From Ipomoea triloba (lineage: Eukaryota; Streptophyta; Magnoliopsida; Solanales; Convolvulaceae): a stretch of 64,000 bases of DNA. The stretch lies in NCBI RefSeq assembly GCF_003576645.1, contig NC_044916.1:3060702-3124701 (forward strand). The letters are read 5' to 3'. Numbering within the stretch: the stretch's first letter is position 1; every line of letters starts with the position of its first letter. Below, piece by piece: positions 51,316-62,494 of the stretch. The notes below the pieces were generated by a model. It saw only the letters and a list, made by a program, of their open reading frames with translations, was not told the origin of the DNA and searched no databases. Position numbers and translations under genes: made by a program.

Positions 51316-51722
51316 ATTGCATATTTATTTGTCAATTAATTGTACAGTTAGGATATTGAATATTTTTAGGTACATCAAAAGGCAAAAGACACAATAAATT
51401 ATAATATTTTATTTTTTTGGAGTACTACCGACTCTAAAAATAACAAAGATAAATTACACTGAGGTAATCTCACTTAAGTTGATAAGACTGTTAATTTGGT
51501 AACTATAATAATGTTTTAAATTTGATCCATTATACACCTTCGAGACTATTATTTTGTGACCAATTTACCATAACTTGATTAAGTTATATGCACATTTCGT
51601 TAAGCGCACAAAATGTATAAAACGTACCTCCCTAACTCTTAATTCTTAATTTGTTTCTCGAATATAATTCCCTCTCTTTCTTATGGAATAAGGGTCAAGT
51701 CAACTGCATACCAAACTACAAT

Positions 51723-51737
51723 TAAGCCATCAAACTC

Positions 51738-51768
<31 letters not shown>

Positions 51769-52647
51769 AAGAAGGAGAGATGCAATTGAGTCTCTAAACT
51801 CAAATCATTTTAGGTTGAATGGTATGAATTTGTGTTGTTCAGGGACGAAATTACATTTTTTTTAATTCGATGGCCTAATTGCAGTTTGTTGTACAGTGAA
51901 GTGGCTTATTTGGAATACCATTGACCAAATAAGCCACTTAACTGGACAACAAACTGCAATTAGGCCATCAAACTCAAAAAAAAAAAAAAAGAAAGAAGGA
52001 GAGATGCAATTGAGTCTCTAAACTCAAATCATTTTAGGTTGAATGGTATGAATTTGTGTTGTTCAGGGACGAAATTACATTTTTTTTAATTCGATGGCCT
52101 AATTGCAGTTTGTTGTACAGTGAAGTGGCTTATTTGGAATACCATTGACCAAATAAGCCACTTAACTGGACAACAAACTGCAATTAGGCCATCAAACTCA
52201 AAAAAAAAAAAAAAGAAAGAAGGAGAGATGCAATTGAGTCTCTAAACTCAAATCATTTTAGGTTGAATGGTATGAATTTGTGTTGTTCAGGGACGAAATT
52301 ACATTTTTTTTAATTCGATGGCCTAATTGCAGTTTGTTGTACAGTGAAGTGGCTTATTTGGAATACCATTGACCAAATAAGCCACTTAACTGGACAACAA
52401 ACTGCAATTAGGCCATCAAACTCAAAAAAAAAAAAAAAGAAAGAAGGAGAGATGCAATTGAGTCTCTAAACTCAAATCATTTTAGGTTGAATGGTATGAA
52501 TTTGTGTTGTTCAGGGACGAAATTACATTTTTTTTAATTCGATGGCCTAATTGCAGTTTGTTGTACAGTGAAGTGGCTTATTTGGAATACCATTGACCAA
52601 ATAAGCCACTTAACTGGACAACAAACTGCAATTAGGCCATCAAACTC

Positions 52648-52678
<31 letters not shown>

Positions 52679-52870
52679 AAGAAGGAGAGATGCAATTGAG
52701 TCTCTAAACTCAAATCATTTTAGGTTGAATGGTATGAATTTGTGTTGTTCAGGGACGAAATTACATTTTTTTTTAATTCGATGGCCTAATTGCAGTTTGT
52801 TGTACAGTTAAGTGGCTTATTTGGTCAATGGTATTCCAAAAAAAAAAAGTGGCTTATTTCAGTTATTTGA
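51723..52870. repeat. Five-copy tandem array, 224/238-bp unit
   Basis: Units begin near 51723, 51961, 52185, 52409 and 52633. The three inner units are each exactly 224 bp with the same 15-A tract; the first and last carry a 29-A tract. Each junction contains an inverted repeat of about 45-bp arms (for example 51869-51969) running from GATGGCCTAATTGCAG to its complement around a short loop. In the last unit the loop is in reverse orientation (TTGGTCAATGGTATTCC) and the right arm is missing. It has no coding capacity. Confidence 0.9.
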
Positions 52871-53407
52871 CACTCAGTCATTTTCTTTGTATTTTTTTTA
52901 ATTCGATGGCTTAATTGAAATTTTGTGTACAGTTAAGTGGCCTATTTTGACCCTTAATTCTTTTTTTGCGACAAAAGATCTGGACGGATATAAATCATGG
53001 TAACTCAACTGAATGCAGAGACCCCCTCACTATACCTGCGCACAAAAAATCCCCTCACTTTGAGAGGTTAACCCCTTTCACCGATGTTTTCAACTCCAAC
53101 TCCACTACCACATTCTAGAAACCCCATCCATCCCCTAACATGAGACCCCCCCTCCCAAATTTAATTTTAACTGTTAACCCTACCAACTAACTACCAATCT
53201 CCCTCGGCCTCACCTCATCCATGTTTAATTTTAGCCAACCCGCGAGTGTGGGTAACCATCTAATCTATCTACATATATATGCGTTATAACTTCTCCCCAA
53301 CTACTCTCAATCAATTCAATCTTGCGCATGGCTCTACTGCCAACCCTCTTCGCCACAGTTGAATTGAAACTGGATAATCTGTCAATGCAATTAAAATTTC
53401 CCTACCC

Positions 53408-53600
53408 ATCAAGCGCCGATGAGATGACCTAGCTTAGGTCATTTTTAACTTAACCAGATATTTCAAGTTCAAATCTTGGAAACAATGTTACCTTAAAATT
53501 CTCAATAAGGGAGTATTTTGCTATTCTTAGCTTTGAGCTCCTATTCAATATGAATAACAAAATTAATCTCGGTATGTGGAGTTCTAATGTACCTTGACCG
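53408..53600 (+). mobile_element. SINE family B copy
   Basis: GCGCCGATGAGATGACCTAG, then TTTTTAACTTAACCAGATAT and CAAGTTCAAATCTTGG as B-box-like motif, then TTACCTTAAAATTCTCA and TCTAATGTACCTTGACCG near the 3' end. It is the longest copy of the family in this window. Confidence 0.55.
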
Positions 53601-54258
53601 AAATATTAATAATCTGAACCAAAAATTTAAAATTTCTCTCATTCATGAGTCATCGAAAACATCAATACATGAATGCATATACGCATTTAACTTGTCCAAG
53701 AGGCCAAGATTATCATATCCCGTGCGGATTTCCGTGATTCGATATGATCAGCTGCCACCACCCCAGCATTAAATTCGAAATAAATTGTGATGAAATATAG
53801 TACCGTGTAATACGTAAAAATATCATATTCACCGATTACATGCATTAGCCTCTACCTTGTTAGATTTATTGGTTTTAGGCACAAATTGTACCATTAATAA
53901 AATGCATATGAAAATAAAATGAAAAATAATGAAGGATTAAATGCTTACCACGTACAATGCAAAAAAGAAAAAAAAAACTGATGGTTGATGTGCAACTTTT
54001 TCCATTTTTTTTTTAAATACCAACAGATTTATCAAATGATTAAATAGTTGCAGTTTAAATATTTACGAATTTCAATGTTTTACCAATGGAAAACCTAGGT
54101 AAATTAAGGGAAACTTGGAAAATGCATGATTTCTAAAAAATGACTCATTTTCTAAAAAGAAAATATTTTAATTTTCTGGTGTTTAGTTGAATGTGAAAAC
54201 TAACTTTTTCTGTTTGGTTCATTTTCCTGAAAATAAACATATTATTTGTTATAATAAG

Positions 54259-54440
54259 GTGTGGTGGTTGTGGTGGTGGTGGAGATGGTGGTGTTAGTTG
54301 GTGTTGGGGTGGTTGTTGTGGTGTTGGTGGTGGTGTGGTAGCGGTGTTGGTCATGGTGGGGGTATGGTAGTGGTGGTGGTGGTCCATGTTGTGGTGTGGT
54401 GGTGATTGTGGTGGGTTGGTGGTTGTGGTGATGGTAACAA
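54259..54440. repeat. GGT/GTT-rich minisatellite
   Basis: About 180 bp dominated by GGT with interspersed GTT and GAT, giving strong G-over-C strand asymmetry. The complementary strand shows a spurious His/Pro-rich frame. Confidence 0.9.
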
Positions 54441-55421
54441 TAATATTCCGAAAACTAACTTCAAAATGAAGAAAGAGAAGAGATGGAAAAAAAATTGAAA
54501 AATATCTTCGGACTAAAAAATTAGGAAGACATTTTCTGCCTTTCTATCGATCAGAATGAATATTTTTATTTGACTTCATTTTACTTGAGTTTCCAAACCG
54601 ACCCAAAATACATATGGATTTTAATAATTTACCATTAATTTTTTTGTAGGTAATTTGATTTTTCTTGTAGTATAATATGAATTGTTAGGATTAAGCGCCC
54701 CTTCAAAAATTATAACTAATAACAAATGTACAACCTTATTTTTATATATTTACGTAACACTCAACACCACGTTTCGATAACAAAATGTTGAACTCGACCC
54801 TCCAAGCCTCCATTCAATAAGTATATATCCAACACATCTCTTAACCTCATGAAAACATTTGGAATTTGCATGTTACTTTCTGTGCCTTTAGCTTACTGCT
54901 TCTTGGTTACGTTACATTATGTTAGGTTTTTGTTAACTTCACTTTACAGACATGTACGATGAGTACGTGTTGGCCTGGCTTTAATTTGTACAAGTGTTTG
55001 GTGCATGGTTGTTAATTAGTTTAATTACTTATAATTTCCTTTTGCAGTAACGATGATTGATTGGAGACTGATGGGTAAACAAAAAGCAGACACCATTATA
55101 GTATGGTTTGAAAGAAATCATTAACCATAATAATTAATGTTGTTAAGTATAAATCAACTTTGGTAATTATAATTAGAAGCTAATATAAGCTTAATTGGAT
55201 GACCCCACAAATTATAATGGCCTTTGCTTGAAGCATGCTTCTATAGTTCTATCCACTCTCTATTCATGCCATGCTGTGCTTTAAAAGCATCTTTAATTTG
55301 TTATAATTAATCTCATGCACTCTTGCTAATCAATCATCATTTTCTGTTGTTCCACTCAGATCTAATTTATTTTCATTATTCCAATTTTAATCTAATGATA
55401 TACTAAAGATTTAATTCTCTG

Positions 55422-55525
55422 CCAATAACCTTATAGTCGAATGGCACGAAGTAACTCTCCCAAATAGGAGGTATATACGAACAGATACTACATTGTGTAA
55501 CGGACTCAATAGTACTAAAAAAAAC
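55422..55525 (+). mobile_element. SINE family A-related copy, internally shortened
   Basis: The head-like CCAATAACCTTATAGTCGAA and TGGCACGAAG are followed after only about 30 bp by ACAGATACTACATTGTGTAA, CAATAGTACT and an A-run. The B-box region is missing compared with 27989-28158. A shorter relative is at 62449-62494. Confidence 0.6.
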
Positions 55526-56759
55526 ATAAATGTACAATCCAACTATCAGTTTAAGTTTTTCAGAGCCAATTCCATGCCTAAGATTATAAGTTCAAATCTC
55601 TGCGTCAAAATAGGTTAATAGTAAACTACCTCAGAGAAGCTTCCATTATTAATTTCTCCACCATGAAAATGGCGTTCATAAGTGAATGTTGGGCTTTTAG
55701 GAGGAACATGATGGGTCACCACTAAAGTCTGCCATTGCAAATGCTGACATCTCATCTCCTTTCCTCTTTCATCATCTTAGTAAAACATGACTTGGTTTTG
55801 GACCAAAACATCATATGGATCTTGTTCTAGTCAAATGTACTAGCCTCGAGTAGTCTATCAACAATGACTCACAACTAAAAGAGAGCAACAATTATTAGAA
55901 ACTGAAATATTTTACCTGTATAATTTTAGGTCTGTGAGTCCCCATAATTCTTATCATAGTCTTGATGGGCAAGATAAATACCCAATACCTTTCTATTATC
56001 AGCGAAGCAAAACTATTTAACTTTTTTGAATTAACAGATCAATTAAGTTGTGCTTGATGGCATCTTAGGTTTGTCACGTATATATACATGTAGAGTTAAG
56101 CTTGCATTACTATTAACTTATTGCAAGTTCGTTTTTAGTGATTGCAAATTAAAATGGACGTACAATACATTAAATATAAACTTACACTATACTAAAAATA
56201 ACATTAATTAAAAGATCATGTTACAATTTATCGATTCTCGTGCTAGGTTCCTCATCAGTACTTGAAGGGCATCCATGTTGTTCCCTACAATCAAATGGCT
56301 GCCATGTTCCCACATAATGATAGCCCAACATCATACCATCTACCCAACTTGCAAAGTGACCAAAAGGCCCATCCTGATTCTCTTAACCAGTAATGGAGTT
56401 AAGAGGCTTTTTGCTATTGGGTTTGTGTGTACACTTTCATGTCAAAACAACAGACATGTTGCATCCCTCCATTTCCTTTCTCCTATTTTGGGGTGGGGGT
56501 ATCATGCATGATGGGTTCCTTGTGAAAAAGATAGAGAAAGGGCATCTATTTATGCCATAACAGATTGTATACAAATATAAACAAAAAAAAAAAAAGTTTA
56601 ACAACCAATTAAGAAGAAGAGTCATAATCTCTTGTGTTAATCCACTATCTTAAAATAGTGGCAACCCACTTTCTCCTGGCCGGCAAACTAAGGGTGATAC
56701 AAAAGACAAACCTAATCCACAAACAACCTATAACCCGAGTGTTAACAACTTTGATTCTT

Positions 56760-57095
56760 CTTAAGTAACTTCTTCGAATCTTAATAGAGCTCAACTTCCA
56801 GCTTGACTTAGGTTAACATCTTCAAGTCTTCACAATGGACTTCAAGTTAATGTTTTCAAGTCTTAACAAAACTCAACTCCTAGCTCGTCTTTAGGTTAAC
56901 ATCTTCAAGTTTTAACAAGTCAACGTCTTTGAGTCTTAACAGAGCTCAGCTCCTAACTCGACTTTAAGTTAATGTCTTTGAGTCTTAAAAGAGCTCAACT
57001 CCTAACTCGACTTTAGATTAACGTCTTCGAGTCTTAAAGAGTTCAGCTCCCAACTTGAATTCAAGTTAGCATCTTCGAGTCTTAACCGAGCTCAT
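56760..57095. repeat. Minisatellite, unit about 49 bp
   Basis: Repeats of the order TCTTCGAGTCTTAA, GAGCTCAACTCCTAACTCG, ACTTTAAGTTAA, with divergence between units and one shortened unit. No function is evident. Confidence 0.8.
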
Positions 57096-57663
57096 ATTGT
57101 AACTTAGTTATAATTCAATATGAATATTAAGAGTTAAAAAAGAAATGAAAGAAATAATGAACCAAGACAAACCTAATGCAAACATGATATGAAAAAAGTG
57201 GGTCAACCAATGAGTATGCAGCTTCCTCTTATTCCGGAATTCTTAATCACCTCTTTCCACTTGGTTGCTTCCCATAGTGGCAAAGGAATAAACTGGCAAT
57301 GGTGAGGTTCTGCTCACCTAAACTTTTCTGACTCCTTAATGCCATAAATTATACACTGCACTGCACACATCTATCTCTATCTATATATAAATATTGTAAT
57401 CTGCAAATGTGTATACTATACTATATACAACACTCAAGGGTAGGGTAGGTGCATCCAACCAATATTATTTTTTTTAGTGATTTTGACAAGTCCAATATCT
57501 GGATAAGCTATGGATGAACTAACACTGTTCAATATAAAAGTTTATCCTGTCAGAAGAAATATGTGGTACATGGTGGGGGCTGCACAGAGGGATAAAAAAA
57601 CTAAAAAGTCCTTCAAAGATCATCAAGAAGACAATTCCATAGCCAATAAAATGAACATCATAA

Positions 57664-57665
<2 letters not shown>

Positions 57666-57705
<40 letters not shown>
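57666..57705. repeat. (TA)n microsatellite
   Basis: About 20 TA units without interruption, immediately left of the SINE tail insertion. Confidence 0.95.
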
Positions 57706-57708
<3 letters not shown>

Positions 57709-57739
57709 TCACAGCATAATCAACAGTTGTAGACTACAT

Positions 57740-57785
57740 GAACAGATACTACAATGTAATAGAGTCAGTTGTATTAAAAAAAAAA
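57740..57785 (+). mobile_element. 5'-truncated SINE insertion with 17-bp target duplication
   Basis: Only the last 46 bp of SINE family A is present (GAACAGATACTACAATGTAA to the A-run). ACAGTTGTAGACTACAT occurs directly before (57723-57739) and directly after it (57786-57802), a perfect target-site duplication. This proves retroposition by a LINE-type mechanism with early termination of reverse transcription. Confidence 0.85.
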
Positions 57786-59019
57786 ACAGTTGTAGACTAC
57801 ATAAATTTTCTCGGCCTTATGCCTACTAAACATTGGAGAGAGAGAGGGAGGGGGGAGAAAGAGGGAATTGAATGATTCACAACTTGGTTGAGAAACAAAT
57901 TTGGATATATTGCAAAAGTCGAGTCATGTGAACTTCTCAACTTGGACAAAAACGTGTGAAAAGTAGTTAGAAAACATGAAGTTGCAACGAGGAATAGAAT
58001 GCACACACAAGGAAGCACTTTGACACATGTCTTGCGTATACGCTATTTGTTTGCAAGATGGGTGATAGGCAGTTCAACATTAGAAGCCAATCGCAATGAA
58101 TGATGCCTAGGAGAAGAAAGAACTTTTATCTTGTGAAAAGAAAGCATATAGGGCTTCAAAGCTGTACACATGTACCAAAACTTTTTGTGCAAATGGAGGC
58201 TACGAGAAACCAAGTAGGGAAATTCCAACTTCCCCGTTCTAGATCACCAATTACATCTATGAGCATTTGTGTAAAATGCCACCACAAGCCCGTGACCCCC
58301 TTTTTTTCTTAACCAAATCCATCCAAACCCCACACCCTCGTCCAAAAACCTAAAGGACAAGAAAAAGGAGAGGAGGAAAATGCTTCGGGGCTTGTATGAA
58401 CTATGAAATAAGGAAGAACACCATATGTTCTGTTGTGTATTACTCCATGCACATATATGCTATACTCCAAATTAACTACTAATATCTACGCCTAAACATT
58501 ATGGCTCTAGATAAACTAAGAAATTAAACCTTTGATCCTCCATTAAAGTAATGCTAATAAACAGGGATTATCAGTTATCACTAAACTAAAGTAATGAAAT
58601 TAGACAATTAGTACTAATGACGAACATAACAACAATGTAAATGTCGAATTTCCAATGATCAAATCAGTGAATAGTGAATACACAGTTTACAATACTTTCT
58701 TCTTTTTTGGTAATTCCTTTCCTGTTTGAGTCCTCAGACATAGATACTGGGACAATTAGCAAAACTTGAGAAGAGCAAAACTGTAAAAGACTTGTCAAAA
58801 AATGATTTTGAATCTTCTCTAACACAGCGAAAGCATAAGCCCTTCACATATCATGTTTATTGATAAATATACAACAAAGAACAAGATTTCTCCTTCAAAT
58901 TCTGATCTTTTTGTACAAAGGAAAAAAGAAAAAACTAATTAACCCCCAAAAAGAAAAAAAAAGTTTCAGGAAATCCCAACTTACCTCCAGTTTAGGATCA
59001 GAGCTCCATGAAATCACAG

Positions 59020-60147
59020 TCAAGACATCCCATTTCTACTAAAGACTCCTTTTTTCCCCTGCAAAATCTGAATCAAAGTATTGGCATTTCTTCTCACCTT
59101 CTCATTCTCATCCTCCAATAGCTGAACACAAATTTCAAAAACCCCTTTTCTAATGGCCTCTATACACATATGTTCACTGAAAGTACAAAGCATATTAATC
59201 GTCAAAAGGGCGTATTGGACGCCTCTGGAGGATCCATTTTTCAAGAACTCTAGCAAGGTGTCCAAGAAACCACCATATTTCATCATTTCTAGTCTACCCT
59301 CTTTGCATTTCGCTAATAATCCCAGAACCTCCACCGCTCGCTCGAGGCCGGAGTTTGAATTCTGGATAAGAATCGGCACGGCGTGATTTTCCACCGCCCG
59401 GAGGCGATTATCCGGGAATGAACAGAGCGTGTATAGAGCAGTAGCGGCCTCTTTTCTTTCCCTAGCGTTTCCGTACCATAGAAGCCAAACTAGACCGGGA
59501 ATCGCATCTGGGTAGGCTCCAATTGTCGCCTTGTTCACCTCCACCACCGTCAAACTCGTCAGCACGGTGGCGGCGACGGCGCGTGAGTCGCCGGAGCCGA
59601 CGCGGAGAGCCGCCACGACTTTCCCGACCACGCCTTCCGCTACTAAACCCACCTTATTATCGTCATCCAAACTCAAGTTTAGGAGCAAGTGGAGGACTTT
59701 CTCCTGTAGCCCGGAGTCTCCATCGGCGTCCACGCAGTTCAGGACGGCGGAGACGGCGCCGGACTCGCTCAGGCGCCGACGAATCGCCGAATCGCGCTTG
59801 CAGAGCTTGCTCAGCTGGTCGAGCGAGCTGAGCTTAGAGTCCACGGGAGCGGATTTCGAAATCAGGGTCTGAATTAGGGCCTGCGGGTCCGCCGGGCAGG
59901 CCCGCGTCACGGGCAAGGAGACGAGGGTATAATTGGAAATAAGGCTCCGGAGAGCGTGGTTCGGTATGAGGCAGGGCGGGTCGGAAATGGGCAAATTGGT
60001 AATCGGGCAGGTCCGGTGACCGGAGTCCAGCCAGCGTTGAATCGACGACCGGTCGAAGGTGTGACCCGATGAGAGAATAACCGGGTCGGACATAATCTCA
60101 AGCGAAATCGGGCACCGGAAATCGTCCGGAAACTGGTTTGTCGCCAT
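59020..60147 (-). CDS. PUB8: U-box/ARM E3 ubiquitin ligase, PUB8 type
   Basis: Single exon, 375 residues, about the length of Arabidopsis PUB8. The U-box (about 8-73) starts DDFRCPISLEIMSDPVILSS and contains GHTFDRSSIQRWLDSG, TCPITNLPIS and LIPNHALRSLISNY; it recruits an E2 without zinc. ARM repeats fill about 110-370, with LLLNLSLDDDNKVGLVAEGV, AATVLTSLTVVEVNKATIGA, ERKEAATALYTLCSFPDNR and GLERAVEVLGLLAKC. The protein should transfer ubiquitin in the cytosol or nucleus; targets of PUB8 are not known to me. The coding region is GC-rich compared with the flanks, with CG-rich third positions in the N-terminal half. The promoter side (60148-60500) has CT-rich and GA-rich runs and a decayed duplicate copy 1.5 kb upstream. 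Confidence 0.95.
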   Translation of the reverse strand: MATNQFPDDFRCPISLEIMSDPVILSSGHTFDRSSIQRWLDSGHRTCPITNLPISDPPCLIPNHALRSLISNYTLVSLPVTRACPADPQALIQTLISKSAPVDSKLSSLDQLSKLCKRDSAIRRRLSESGAVSAVLNCVDADGDSGLQEKVLHLLLNLSLDDDNKVGLVAEGVVGKVVAALRVGSGDSRAVAATVLTSLTVVEVNKATIGAYPDAIPGLVWLLWYGNARERKEAATALYTLCSFPDNRLRAVENHAVPILIQNSNSGLERAVEVLGLLAKCKEGRLEMMKYGGFLDTLLEFLKNGSSRGVQYALLTINMLCTFSEHMCIEAIRKGVFEICVQLLEDENEKVRRNANTLIQILQGKKGVFSRNGMS

Positions 60148-61650
60148 ACGTTTTTTTCTCTTCTTCTTTATCCTGTGGATTGCTTTAACTGTTTTCCAAG
60201 CTTTCTCTCTCTATATGTATCTGTTTCAAACTGTAGAGAGAGAAATAGAGAGAGAGAGAGAGAGATAGGAGGGTTTATGAGGTTTAGGTCAAAACCAGGG
60301 GAGTGCTCCACCTGTGAAAATTAATATGTGGAGGTGCTCAGCTTGTGACACTAGTATGACATTCAAATTACCAAATTGCCCCAATAAACTATATAAGGAT
60401 TTAGAAAATTAGGGACATTTTATTACGAAAATTGCCACCCTATTGAATGTTATATACGTCTCTGTTGGTTTATGAAAATGTAATGTTTTTTCTTTTTTTT
60501 TGAGTACTATATTCTAAAAGTAGTACTCAAAAAAAAATGTAATGTTTTTTCTATAATAGTAAAACATTTTATATTCATTAGTCGCTCATAAATTGGTTGT
60601 CACAAGTTATAAAAAGAATTTATTTAATACAAAAAATGGACTAATCAAATAATGTTATGAAGTAACTTAGGAGGTGAGTGTTGAATCACTCTATATATAA
60701 TTTGGAAAATTCTATGAAGTTTGATGTAACAATATAATGATATATGCATTGTGTTTTATGGTTTTCAAAATTAAATGTGACAGGTATAATTTTACTAAAT
60801 ATATATATGGTAAAATTATACTTTGTACTACTAACTTGATTAGACGGACTAAATGAGATAAAAAAAAATAATCATGTATTAATTGTAAAGAAAAAAATGA
60901 TAGTCAAGAGCTAAATGTAAAAGATGTATAATAGTCGGAATTAAAATGTAAAAAAAAAAGTATATATATATATATAATAGTCTGAATTAACGACTATGAA
61001 GCAAGAAAAAAAAAATAGATCGAGATGCAATAGCAATTTCATAAATATTTCAAATTTTAAAATGCATTGCTTACCCAAAATTACAAAGTGCATCCAATTA
61101 TACATAAATGTTCACTTAATATAAACAACTCTAAAAGTGCATCTGATTATACATATCACTATATACACTTTAACTTTTTATTGATGGACTTTAAAATTTA
61201 AAATATTTACTAAAATGTTATTACATTTTTTGCTTATTAGGGATATATCAATCTTTATCAGAATGAGGATTATAATGAATTCTTTGTTTTGGGTAAGACA
61301 CTCGTAACCAAAAAAAAAAAGGTGAAAAGCTCCCATTGGACCAAATGTAAGAAGTAGAGAAGGAAAAGAAATGGATTACATGTAGGAAAAACACATTAAG
61401 ATTACGCAAATCTTTTGTCTGTAAGTCGAAGACTTTTCGTCTTCCTCGAGAAAAATATGAGGAAATTGTAAGGATTCAAAATTGCCATCTGGCACCGCCG
61501 TTTGATTTTGTCGGTTAAGGTTGCCACAAAACAAGGGAAATTTGAGGCTCTGAATTTTCCACAGGGGTAGTTACGGAACACAAGTCCTTTTCTTCATCTA
61601 TATAACACGATATTTACCCGGTCTACTGGATCTGGATGTCTGCTTGCAGA
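60148..61650. other. Upstream region of PUB8
   Basis: A GA-repeat leader (60239-60266) is followed by AT-rich DNA with a GAGTACTAT...AGTAGTACTC palindrome (about 60500-60537). No gene is seen. The PUB8 promoter should lie in the first few hundred bases. Confidence 0.45.
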
Positions 61651-61960
61651 GATGGGCAAAATGGTAATCTGCCAGACCGGAGTCTAACCGCCGTTGAATG
61701 GGTGGCCGGACGGAGGGTTTAGTCTGAATAGATAGAGACTGGAGAGAGAGAAAGAGAAAGGAGTGTTTAGGTCAAAAGAAGCGTCTGTGAAAATAAGTGG
61801 TGGTGCTTAGCTTGTTACATTAGTCATTGAAATGGCCAAACTGTTCCAATAAAGTAGAGAAGGGTTTAGGGAATTGGGGCAATTGATTATTAAGAATTTC
61901 ATACTACATACCTAAAGAATGTTATATATATCTTCTTTTGATTTCTGAAAATATAAAGTT
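61651..61960 (-). pseudogene. Decayed partial duplicate of the PUB8 5' region
   Basis: 61651-61710 matches the U-box coding stretch near 59985-60050 (shared GATGGGCAAA, TGGTAATC, ACCGGAGTC, CGTTGAAT), and 61736-61960 matches the PUB8 upstream flank 60241-60478 in the same order (TTTAGGTCAAAA, CTGTGAAAAT, GAATGTTATATA). The 190 bp between, including the start codon, is missing. Small indels and substitutions break the frame. It is a fragment without coding capacity. Confidence 0.75.
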
Positions 61961-62448
61961 TAAGCAATTTGAGTACTTGAAAAGTGGTTGCAATTCCTTT
62001 TCGTTGTTTTCGTTGTATTTGCAAGTAATCTCTATCTTATTTTTTGTAATTTTTAAATAATAATATGAGATTCAACGAGCATGTAAAATAATGAATGTTT
62101 GCTTATTTTCAAAAAAAAAAAAAATGAATGTTTGCTCAATTAGTTTTAGAATTCGATTGTCTTACTCTTTTGTCAAGATTTGGAACTTAGCAAGGAGTGA
62201 TTTGTCTTACACCAGCTTAATCATATATAAGAGTTTGATTGGATTCATTCAAGTTGATCGATAGTCCAAAACCAAAATCCTTACCGTCCATTTGAAAAGG
62301 AAAGAATTGAAATTTCGAGAAAATAAAAATTACCAGAAAAATTGATTTCATTGCTTGGTTGGTGGCAAAGAAATTATTATAAAGATTGATTCCATTGTTT
62401 GATTGTGTTTATAATTGTAAAGATTAATAAGTATAAATACCAATTGTC

Positions 62449-62494
62449 AATAACCTTGTGGTAAGTGACATGTAGAGCCAGTGTACTAAAAAAG
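62449..62494 (+). mobile_element. Miniature SINE remnant: head joined to tail
   Basis: AATAACCTTGTGGTAAGTGA followed by GTGTACTAAAAAAGA looks like the extreme head and extreme tail of the 55422-type SINE with everything between deleted. Confidence 0.4.

Larger units (their letters stand above)
43439..51722. other. Gene-poor spacer with MITEs and an assembly gap
   Basis: AT-rich DNA without recognisable exons. MITE-like blocks lie at about 45190-45510 (GTGTTTGGTAAATAG to ATCAAACATAACA), 45545-45860 and 46535-46905; the last two share CAACCAAACAA and ACCAAACATG-like ends. Another SINE-like piece is at 46170-46235. T/C-rich runs occupy 48711-48755. Confidence 0.45.
52871..59019. other. Gene-poor spacer right of the tandem array
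   Basis: Contains SINE copies (53408, 55422, 57740), a GGT-rich tract (54259-54440), a 49-bp minisatellite (56760-57095) and a TA microsatellite (57666-57705). The flank of PUB8 begins near 58700. Short open frames have no family resemblance. Confidence 0.5.

Noticed and set aside
51723..52870. CRISPR-like array
   Set aside because: The units are tandem repeats without unique spacers, in a plant nuclear context.
53587..53772. Coding exon at 53587
   Set aside because: It begins in a SINE family B tail and has no recognisable domain.
54145..54387. His/Pro-rich minus-strand open frame
   Set aside because: It arises from the GGT-rich tract; there is no promoter, splice context or family.
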